From positions 1 to 64,000 of the forward strand of contig CAWJHQ010000002.1 in assembly GCA_963842775.1 (NCBI GenBank): a DNA stretch of 64,000 bases, in the 5' to 3' direction. This document shows positions 57,984 to 64,000 of the stretch, piece by piece. The DNA is from R-RK-3 sp963842775. Lineage in GTDB: Bacteria > Pseudomonadota > Alphaproteobacteria > Rhizobiales > Rhodomicrobiaceae. The notes below the pieces were generated by a model. That model did not search any database. It saw only the letters and a list, made by a program, of their open reading frames with translations, and was not told where the DNA came from. Position numbers and translations under genes: made by a program. How positions within the stretch are numbered: the first letter of the stretch is position 1; each line of letters starts with the position of its first letter.

Positions 57984-59179
57984 TAGCGGCTATCCGCCTG
58001 GTTACTTTGGAACGCCAGGAATTGCTTGAATTGAACGAAGAGCCGGTCCTTTTCCTTCGCGGTCATCGGCCCTTGCTGGTTCGAAGCTTTCTGATAGCTC
58101 TTCAGGAAATTCTCGAAGGCGGTCCGTACCTCAGTGTCGTTTTGCGGCGCCGGTTCGATACTGGCGGACACGACCTTCTTATTGCCGTTCAACCAATCCT
58201 GGGCAGGTTTGAAGCGCTTCCAGCCAGGCACGTCGACCGCGAGGTTGACCTCGTTCCATTTTGGATGACGCGACTTATTGTCAAACTCTTTGATTTTGCT
58301 GAAGAATTCCTGAACGAATTTTGCCAGTTTGCGATAGCGGACAGAGCCTTCGTCCCAATTGTAGACCGCCAGCACGGTTCGCGTCGCAATAGTGGGAACG
58401 GTCTGACCTTCCTGAATCAATTCAGGGTAGTGCTCATGCGTAAGGTCCGCCGGCAGATAACGCTTGTAGAGCTTGTCGCGATCGGCACCGGGAAGATCCT
58501 GCTCTGTCAATGCCAGGAAACGCACGCCATCGGCAGCCTTCAGTTTGCCAAGCGCGGATTGAGGAGCGCCGGTCAGGACGATATGCGCGTCGAGCTTATC
58601 GGTCTTCAGGAGTTGGATGGCATCGTCATTGTCGTGAAATGACTTGACCGTGTCGATGCCCATCATGTCGAAGATGATGTCGGCGGCGATATGGGTATGG
58701 CTGTTTTCCAGATTGAAACTAACTCTTTTTCCCCGGAGATCGGCAAAGCTCTTGATGTCCTGCCGCGCCGCGACGTGAAACTCGGAATTGTAAAGCTTCG
58801 TGATGTAGTGCACGCGGTTTTCGAGGTTTGCGTAAAGGGCCGGGTCCTTCTTCTTCAGATACTCGATGTGGTCCTGGTCGACCGTCGCCATATCGACGCC
58901 CTTGAGAAAAAGCAGGTCTTCAAGATTTTGAGCTCCGCCGACGCCCAATATAGGAAGCACGCGAAGTCCATTCGGCTTTAAGTCATTGACAACATTGCGA
59001 ATATCTTCCGCAAAACGCGCGCAGGTACAGCTCATGCCGGACACCACGATTGAAACCGCGATCTGGTTTGTTTCCTGCTTGCGAAGTTCGTAGGGGGTAA
59101 CGGCAGTTTGCGCGGTCGCATCGAAGCCCGCTAAACCTGCGAGCAGGAAGCCAATGAATAACTGGACCAGTTTGCGCAT
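57983..59179 (-). CDS. TAXI-family TRAP-type solute-binding protein
   Basis: This 398-residue periplasmic binding protein has a signal peptide (MRKLVQLFIGFLLAGLAGFD, then ATAQ). The fold-typical segments are LPILGVGGAQNLEDLLFLKG, MATVDQDHIEYL, IKSFADLRGKRVSFNLENSH and AHIVLTGAPQSALGKLKAAD. The last 120 residues are an extension shared with the remnant at 37102-37490. Two close Cys (SGMSCTCARFAED) are unusual. No TRAP membrane genes are next to it, so it is an orphan. The downstream secreted protein is translationally coupled, and sulfite dehydrogenase genes diverge from it. GGAG lies before the ATG. The 268-base upstream spacer is AT-rich and should hold the promoters. Confidence 0.85.
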   Translation of the reverse strand: MRKLVQLFIGFLLAGLAGFDATAQTAVTPYELRKQETNQIAVSIVVSGMSCTCARFAEDIRNVVNDLKPNGLRVLPILGVGGAQNLEDLLFLKGVDMATVDQDHIEYLKKKDPALYANLENRVHYITKLYNSEFHVAARQDIKSFADLRGKRVSFNLENSHTHIAADIIFDMMGIDTVKSFHDNDDAIQLLKTDKLDAHIVLTGAPQSALGKLKAADGVRFLALTEQDLPGADRDKLYKRYLPADLTHEHYPELIQEGQTVPTIATRTVLAVYNWDEGSVRYRKLAKFVQEFFSKIKEFDNKSRHPKWNEVNLAVDVPGWKRFKPAQDWLNGNKKVVSASIEPAPQNDTEVRTAFENFLKSYQKASNQQGPMTAKEKDRLFVQFKQFLAFQSNQADSR

Positions 59180-59447
59180 ACGACAACTCCGAATATTTTT
59201 CTGAATTCAGCGACCCTATTACGACAAAAATAAGATTAAAATCGACGACATAATGATTTTTATCTGTCTGCCGTGTAGTGCAACCTGTGGTTGCGCTTTA
59301 CTCACTTCGTGGTTTACCTAGATTGCTTTATCAATCTGATTTGTATGCTTATGATGCGCTCCTCCTTGCCACTCTCGTGGTTCTCATAATTGCCTCTTCG
59401 CCCCACGCAGAGTGCATCTGGACACCAAAAACTCTGGAGTATTGGTA

Positions 59448-60713
59448 ATGTCTGAGCGTACACCGGTTTCCGAACCCGAATTACGGCTCGATAGCGATCG
59501 CCGAGGTTTTCTGCAGGTCGCTACAGCAGCCACGGTGGGAAGCGTCCTGGGTTTTTCTATTCCCTTCCGCAAAAATCTTAAGGACGGCTTTGTGCCGATT
59601 GCTCTTGCCCAGGATAAACCTAGTCTTTTGCCCGGGAAGGAAGGGCTGGTCTCGGTCGGGGACAAGCCCATCAACATGGAAACTCCGCCGCATCTGCTGG
59701 ACGACGAGTTCACCCCGGCCAATCGCCTCTTCGTTCGCAACCACGGTGCGATCCCCGAGAACAAGGACATAGCGGATAAGGACTGGACCCTGACCATAGA
59801 TGGTGAGGTCAATAATCCTGCGAAATTCACGATAGCTGATCTTAAGAAAGACTTCGAAAACGTTAAGCTTCGACTGCAGCTCGAATGTGCTGGCAACGGC
59901 CGCGGGTTCTTCCAGCCTGCGGCAAGCGGCAATCAATGGACCTTTGGAGCGATCGGCTGTCCCGAATGGACCGGCGTGCGGCTCCGTGACGTGCTGCAAA
60001 AATTAGGCTTGAAGAGTTCAGCGGTCTATACGGGGCACTACGGCAACGATGTGGATCTGTCGGGCGATACCAAAAAGGATAGTCTTTCCCGCGGCGTACC
60101 GATCGCCAAGGCGATGGACGAACACAACCTCATCGCTTGGGCAATCAACGGCGAGCCGCTGCCGCTGGGGAATGGCTATCCGCTGCGGCTCGTCATTCCC
60201 GGCTGGCCGGGATCGACGTCGCAGAAATGGCTGACCCGGATCTGGATCCGCGACAAGGTCCATGACGGGGCCCGGATGGCCTCTCCGGCCTATAGGATGC
60301 CGAAATATCCGGTAGCTCCCGGCGCCACGGTGCCTAAGGAGGATATGGCCATCATGGAATCCATGCCGGTCAAATCACTCATTACCGCGCCAGCGACCGG
60401 CGCCAAGGTCAAGGCCAAGGAGGCGTTCGAAGTGCGCGGTCACGCCTGGGCGGGTGATCTCGACATCAAGGACATGCACGTCTCGGCCGATTTCGGCGCG
60501 AACTGGCAAAAGGCCGATCTCGCCAAGCCTGCAAACAAATATGCCTGGCAGCGCTGGAAGGCGCAGATTACGCTGCCGCAGGCTGGCTATTACGAGATCT
60601 GGGCCCGGGCGACGGACGGGAAAGGCAATATGCAGTCTCAAGTCGTTCCAGGCTGGAATCCGAACGGATATGGCAACAACATGCAGCACCGGATCGCGGT
60701 GTTTGCGTCATAG
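59448..60713 (+). CDS. sorA: Sulfite dehydrogenase, molybdopterin subunit (SorA-like)
   Basis: This 421-residue periplasmic molybdoenzyme is expected to oxidise sulfite to sulfate. A Tat signal (DRRGFLQVATAATVGSVLG) is followed by the oxidoreductase domain with the molybdenum Cys in LQLECAGNGRGFF (Cys147) and by GYPLRLVIPGWPGSTSQKWL. The C-terminal dimer domain has EVRGHAWAGD and YYEIWARATDGKG. GGAG lies 8 bases before the ATG at 59448; an upstream in-frame start is less likely. A c-type cytochrome gene follows after 90 bases, as in SorAB-type enzymes. A related molybdoenzyme with another substrate cannot be ruled out. Confidence 0.9.
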   Translation: MSERTPVSEPELRLDSDRRGFLQVATAATVGSVLGFSIPFRKNLKDGFVPIALAQDKPSLLPGKEGLVSVGDKPINMETPPHLLDDEFTPANRLFVRNHGAIPENKDIADKDWTLTIDGEVNNPAKFTIADLKKDFENVKLRLQLECAGNGRGFFQPAASGNQWTFGAIGCPEWTGVRLRDVLQKLGLKSSAVYTGHYGNDVDLSGDTKKDSLSRGVPIAKAMDEHNLIAWAINGEPLPLGNGYPLRLVIPGWPGSTSQKWLTRIWIRDKVHDGARMASPAYRMPKYPVAPGATVPKEDMAIMESMPVKSLITAPATGAKVKAKEAFEVRGHAWAGDLDIKDMHVSADFGANWQKADLAKPANKYAWQRWKAQITLPQAGYYEIWARATDGKGNMQSQVVPGWNPNGYGNNMQHRIAVFAS

Positions 60714-60803
60714 GACACCATCTTGCGATATGATCATCCAGAGCGTTCTGAAGGGATCGGAGCGCATCAGGCTTCAGAGCCGTGGGTTCGCAAATTGGCA
60801 TTG

Positions 60804-61250
60804 ATGAAGACGATCGTTTGGGCGGCGCGCTATGGAGCGTCCGCCCTTCTTCTTTGCCTGACGATTGCAAGTGTCGCCGCTCCGGCGGGCGGGCAGGGCT
60901 ATGATCCGACCGCGCGCGCCGGTGCGACCGGCAATGTCAATCCGCTCGATCCCCGCGCCGCGCCGCAGGGCGGGGCTTCCGCGCCGAAATACGACCCCGA
61001 TGATCAATATGCCGGCATGCCGCGGACCGAGGGCGTCGAGACCGTCTTCGCACAATGCAGCTATTGCCATTCGCCGTTTCTGATCATGCAGCAGCGACTG
61101 TCACGCGAGCGCTGGGACGAGGTGGTCAGACTGATGGTCGAGGAGAAAGGCATGCCGGAACCCGATCCTGCGGACCGGCAGGTCATTCTGGACTATCTGG
61201 CCAAATATTTCTCGGGAGCGCCCGCCCCCGTCGGCCAGGCAAAGCAATAG
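60804..61250 (+). CDS. sorB: Small c-type cytochrome, SorB-like electron acceptor
   Basis: The 148-residue protein has a signal peptide (ASALLLCLTIASVAAPAGGQ) and one haem c site CSYCH (Cys85, Cys88, His89). A Met in EEKGMPEPDP is a candidate sixth ligand. The place right after the SorA-like gene makes it the likely electron acceptor in the periplasm. The start at 60804 gives a proper signal peptide; an upstream TTG does not. Confidence 0.87.
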   Translation: MKTIVWAARYGASALLLCLTIASVAAPAGGQGYDPTARAGATGNVNPLDPRAAPQGGASAPKYDPDDQYAGMPRTEGVETVFAQCSYCHSPFLIMQQRLSRERWDEVVRLMVEEKGMPEPDPADRQVILDYLAKYFSGAPAPVGQAKQ

Positions 61251-61310
61251 GTTCCGGGCGCGTAGCACCCCTCGAAGGTAATCGCGTTAACAACAGAGGC
61301 TCGGCCGTGC

Positions 61311-62105
61311 TTACACGCCCTTATGCGTCTTGACGTCGAAGAACAGCGCCTGGCTGATAATCGCCTTGACCGTCTTTGGATCGAAGGGCTTGGGAATCAG
61401 AAAGGCCGGTTCCGGCCGCTCGCCGGTGAGCAGCAATTCGGGATGGCCGGTGATGAAGATCACCGGCAGATCCAGCGAGCCGAGAATCTCATTGACCGCC
61501 TCGACGCCTGACGACCCGTCATCGAGCTGAATGTCCGAAAGGATCAGCTCCGGCTGTTCCTTTTCGACCAGATTGAGCGCCTCGCGATGGGTCCGCGCGA
61601 TGCCGGTGACATGGTGGCCCAGGCTTTCGACGAGGATCTGCAGATTGGCCGCGGTGAGCGGTTCATCCTCGATAATGAGAATGGCGGCGGGCGCGAGCTG
61701 CTCGGCGATTTCGCGATCGGCTTGATCGATCAGGCCTGCGACACCGCTGACGTCGACCCCGAGAATCTGCGCGATCTCGGCTGGGGCGAAACCTTCGACG
61801 CTGAGCAGCAGAAAGGCCTGCCGCGGCTCCGGCGTGATCGTCTGAATGCTATGAACGGCTTCGGTTGCCGTCGGATCGAAGTTCAGAACCGTATGGACAT
61901 CGTCCAGCGAATTCCACATTTGCAGAAAGAGCTTATAGAGCCCGACCCGAGACGCTAAACCCTCCGGAAAGATCGACGCATCCGCGACCAGGGCTTCCAG
62001 TACGGCGACCACATAAGCATCGCCACTCGCCTGCGAGCCGGATAGCGCGCGCGAAAACCGCCGAAGATGGGGCAGATGCGGCGCAATTTCCTGAGAAATC
62101 GGCAT
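61311..62105 (-). CDS. phyR: General stress response regulator PhyR
   Basis: This 264-residue PhyR has a sigma-factor-like N-terminal half (LPHLRRFSRALSGSQASGDA, SIQTITPEPRQAFLLLSVEG, FAPAEIAQILGVD). Its C-terminal receiver domain has acidic residues in ILIIEDEPLTAANLQIL, phospho-Asp191 in LILSDIQLDDG, VIFITGHPE and FLIPKPFDPK. When phosphorylated it binds NepR as a sigma mimic and frees EcfG. AAGGA lies before the ATG at 62105. It is divergent from nepR-ecfG, the usual arrangement. No EcfG-type promoter can be read in the 140-base spacer on either strand. Confidence 0.96.
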   Translation of the reverse strand: MPISQEIAPHLPHLRRFSRALSGSQASGDAYVVAVLEALVADASIFPEGLASRVGLYKLFLQMWNSLDDVHTVLNFDPTATEAVHSIQTITPEPRQAFLLLSVEGFAPAEIAQILGVDVSGVAGLIDQADREIAEQLAPAAILIIEDEPLTAANLQILVESLGHHVTGIARTHREALNLVEKEQPELILSDIQLDDGSSGVEAVNEILGSLDLPVIFITGHPELLLTGERPEPAFLIPKPFDPKTVKAIISQALFFDVKTHKGV

Positions 62106-62246
62106 GAATGGCAATTCCTTTTTTCTTAAGTGAAGATTTCAAATTCCCTTTATAGTAAGCACGGCTCCTCTGCCAATGTGAAAATTTGTTGCGCCGCGCT
62201 CACTTTCGTGCTTGGCGGGAGGGGGAAATACGGATCGCGAGTGCAA

Positions 62247-62501
62247 ATGGGTAAGAACGACGAAATGGCCGCAGCTCCGCCGGGATCGGACGACGATGAG
62301 ACGAGGGACGATGCCGCAGAGACGGCCGCCCCGGACAATTCCGAGCAGCTTGATCACGAGGAAAAAGAGGAGGCCGCGAATCTGGCCGGCCTGAGCGCCC
62401 AGTTGCGCGGCCTGTATAAGGGGCTTTTGGATGAGCCGATCCCCGATCGCTTCATGCAGCTTCTCAAAGAGCTGGAAAGCAAGGAATCGGAGACGAGATG
62501 A
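62247..62501 (+). CDS. nepR: Anti-sigma factor NepR
   Basis: This small protein of about 84 residues has an acidic, disordered N-terminus and the NepR core LRGLYKGLLDEPIPDRFMQL, then LKELE, which wraps around either the sigma factor or PhyR. It holds EcfG inactive until PhyR is phosphorylated. The start could also be 62262. The last codons overlap the ecfG start by four bases, so both are made together. Confidence 0.93.
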   Translation: MGKNDEMAAAPPGSDDDETRDDAAETAAPDNSEQLDHEEKEEAANLAGLSAQLRGLYKGLLDEPIPDRFMQLLKELESKESETR

Positions 62502-63013
62502 CATCTCCTTCCCAGACCTTGCGCGACGATCTCGTCAAATCGATACCCAGCCTGCGCGCCTTCGCCATTTCGCTTTGCCATAATCGGACCGAAGCGGACG
62601 ATCTCGTGCAGGAAACATTGATCCGCGCCTGGAACAATCTCTCCAATTTTCAGGAAGGCACCAACCTGAAGGCTTGGCTGTTCACCATCCTGCGCAATAA
62701 TTTCTACAATGGCCTGCGCCGGCAGAAGCATCAGAACGAATATGCGCGGACCATGGACAGCTCCCAATTCGTCGTCCAGGCCTCGCAGGACAAGACGCTG
62801 GAATTCGGCGACGTCATGCGCAACCTCGGAGACTTGCCGCCGGATCAGCGAGAGGCGCTAATCCTCGTGACGGTTGAAAATATGTCCTATGAGGAAGTCG
62901 CGGTCATTTGCGCTTGCCCCATCGGAACGGTAAAAAGCCGCGTCAATCGCGCGCGGGCGCGCCTCGAAGCCTTGATGGAAGGTGCACAGCAGAAATCCGC
63001 CGTCTCGAATTGA
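62498..63013 (+). CDS. ecfG: ECF sigma factor EcfG
   Basis: This 171-residue ECF sigma factor has region 2 (IPSLRAFAISLCHNRTEADD, LVQETLIRAWNNLSNF, NLKAWLFTILRNNFYNGLRR) and region 4 (LPPDQREALILVTVENMSYE, GTVKSRVNRARARLE). It directs transcription from GGAAC-N16/17-CGTT promoters. Several such promoters are readable in the window, so likely targets lie close by. It is translationally coupled to nepR. Confidence 0.96.
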   Translation: MTSPSQTLRDDLVKSIPSLRAFAISLCHNRTEADDLVQETLIRAWNNLSNFQEGTNLKAWLFTILRNNFYNGLRRQKHQNEYARTMDSSQFVVQASQDKTLEFGDVMRNLGDLPPDQREALILVTVENMSYEEVAVICACPIGTVKSRVNRARARLEALMEGAQQKSAVSN

Positions 63014-63071
63014 TTCGCCTTCCTCTTCCCTGTCTTAGAGCCAAATCCCCTCCACTTTCTTCGCGCTTCCC

Positions 63072-63096
63072 GGAACTCTCTTTTCGTCCACGCATT
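63072..63096 (+). promoter_or_regulatory. Possible EcfG-type promoter for the DUF1328 gene
   Basis: The sequence reads GGAAC, 16 bases, CATT, with one mismatch in the -10 element. It lies between ecfG and the small stress genes, 55 bases before the ATG at 63151. Confidence 0.4.
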
Positions 63097-63150
63097 ACTC
63101 GGCTGCCCGGACGTTGGAGCGCGGGCCAGTGAAAGCGGAGGACGACATCA

Positions 63151-63324
63151 ATGGGAAATCTTCTTCAATACGCCATTATATTTCTCGTCATTGCCCTCGT
63201 CGCTGCCGCCGTGGGATTCGGCGGCGTGGCCGGTGTGGCGATGGACGGTGCCCGGATCCTGTTCTGGGTCTTCATCATACTTTTCGTAATCTCGTTGATC
63301 GGCGGCCTGGTACGGCGCGGCTAA
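63151..63324 (+). CDS. DUF1328 (YtjA-type) small membrane protein
   Basis: The 57-residue product reads MGNLLQYAIIFLVIALVAAA, then GFGGVAGVAMDGARILFWVF and ends with LIGGLVRRG. It has two membrane helices with the glycine pattern of DUF1328. GGAGG lies 10 bases before the ATG. Such proteins are often stress-induced and of unknown function. The csbD gene follows after 70 bases. Confidence 0.9.
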   Translation: MGNLLQYAIIFLVIALVAAAVGFGGVAGVAMDGARILFWVFIILFVISLIGGLVRRG

Positions 63325-63394
63325 CGATAGGCTGCCGCGGACGGCGCGCGGCAAGCGAACCTGAAAGCTTCTGACCATCCACGGGAGATCGCAG

Positions 63395-63595
63395 ATGGAC
63401 TGGAACCGTATTGAAGGGAACTGGAAACAGTTCAAAGGTAGTGTGAAAGAGCAGTGGGGCCAGCTTACCGACGACGATCTGGATAGGATCGATGGGCGGC
63501 GCGAGCAGCTCGAAGGCAAACTGCAGGAGCGGTACGGCAAGGCCCGGGACGAAATCCGGAGTGAAGTCGACCGCTGGCTCGACCGCACGGCTTAA
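63395..63595 (+). CDS. CsbD family stress protein
   Basis: The 66-residue CsbD-type protein starts MDWNRIEGNWKQFKGSVKEQ and continues WGQLTDDDLDRIDGRREQLE. This is the clear family signature, with a charged helical second half. CsbD proteins are general stress proteins with no known reaction. GGGAG lies before the ATG. It is probably co-transcribed with the DUF1328 gene and ends at a hairpin. Confidence 0.93.
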   Translation: MDWNRIEGNWKQFKGSVKEQWGQLTDDDLDRIDGRREQLEGKLQERYGKARDEIRSEVDRWLDRTA

Positions 63596-63603
63596 ATTTT
63601 CGT

Positions 63604-63633
63604 AAGGTCGGCGGCAAGTGGTTCGCCGACCTT
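63604..63633 (+). terminator. Hairpin after csbD
   Basis: AAGGTCGGCG and CGCCGACCTT form a perfect 10-bp stem around a 10-base loop, just past the csbD stop. No T-run follows. Confidence 0.65.
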
Positions 63634-63710
63634 GTCAATCCTTCTGAAAACTCTCAATTTAACGCCGCCAAGGTTGGGTATCGTTCAACAGAATGAAAAG
63701 GAACGATGAG

Positions 63711-64000
63711 ATGAAATCAACTCTTCTAGCAGCGGTGTTCGTTGCTTTCGCCACACAGGCGATGGCCCAGTCCACCGACAGCGCCTTCAAACTCACGCAA
63801 GGGCGCCAACGAATGGCGCATCGCGAATTACATCGGCCAGCCGATCGTGAACGCTGTCGGGCGAGAAAATCGGCGATGTCAGCGACATGGTGTTCGACCG
63901 CAGCGGCAAGATCACCACGGTCGTGATCGGTGTGGGAGGGTTCCTGGGTCTGGGCGCCAAGCAAGTAGCGCTTCCCTTCGAGGCCGTCACCTATTCGGAA
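63711..64000 (+). CDS. Secreted PRC-barrel domain protein, frameshifted, cut by the window end
   Basis: From the ATG at 63711 (AAGGA upstream) there is a signal peptide (MKSTLLAAVFVAFATQAMAQ). After frame changes near 63802 and 63856, a PRC-barrel is readable: RIANYIGQPIVNAVG, EKIGDVSDMVFDRSGKITTV and VIGVGGFLGLGAKQVALPFE. PRC-barrel proteins of this secreted type are common in Rhizobiales. The gene continues beyond the window. The role is unknown; its place behind ecfG and csbD suggests a stress link. Confidence 0.75.

Overview
The window is a GC-rich alphaproteobacterial chromosome segment, most likely from the Rhizobiales/Hyphomicrobiales. Three things point there. It carries a complete PhyR-NepR-EcfG general stress response module. 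It has the gene order glnD-murJ-trpS-usp-nfuA-(nitroreductase)-tsaB-rimI-fur, which I recognise as typical of that order. It also has intergenic palindromes of the type common in these genomes. The genus cannot be fixed from the sequence.

Layout. 1-10 kb is a stress-flavoured accessory region: a broken alpha/beta hydrolase, a DUF2243 membrane protein, small stress-type proteins, a DUF892 ferritin-like protein, a protein of alternating acidic and Arg/Ser repeats, a Mn catalase, a sugar dehydrogenase-PEBP fusion, a PncC/CinA amidase and a DUF883 protein. 10-14 kb holds a divergent GH13/GH65 pair for alpha-glucosides. 14.5-19.5 kb holds two HWE/HisKA_2-type sensor kinases and a single-domain response regulator. 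19.7-35.3 kb is conserved housekeeping: tRNA-Ser, fba, pgk, a secreted ClpP-fold protein, cysG, fur, rimI, tsaB, nfuA, trpS, murJ, glnD and tRNA-Leu. 35.4-42 kb is mixed accessory sequence: an SDR, transporter remnants, an M20 peptidase and a patatin-related protein. 42-51.7 kb holds a sugar-acid catabolic cluster (HpcH/HpaI aldolase, ketoglutarate-semialdehyde dehydrogenase, GntR regulator, Gfo/Idh/MocA oxidoreductase, IlvD/Edd dehydratase), then a DMT exporter, threonine aldolase and a transglycosylase-like protein. 51.7-61.3 kb holds an IS481 remnant, a chemoreceptor, an orphan TAXI-type binding protein and a SorAB-like sulfite dehydrogenase. 61.3-64 kb holds phyR, nepR, ecfG and small stress genes.

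How it fits together. EcfG-type promoters (GGAAC, 16-17 bases, then CGTT or a near match) can be read upstream of many genes in the first 16 kb, including the multi-PAS kinase. The window therefore seems to hold the sigma factor module, a candidate set of its target genes and candidate upstream kinases. The sugar-acid cluster has a divergent control region with nested inverted repeats, probably the GntR operator.

Quality warning. About 30 apparent frameshifts are spread over the window. They hit genes that should be essential (pgk, murJ, glnD) and often sit at homopolymers. Most are probably base-calling or assembly errors, so frameshifted genes are described here as one locus each rather than as several short ORFs. 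True remnants, judged by missing domains, are labelled as pseudogenes.
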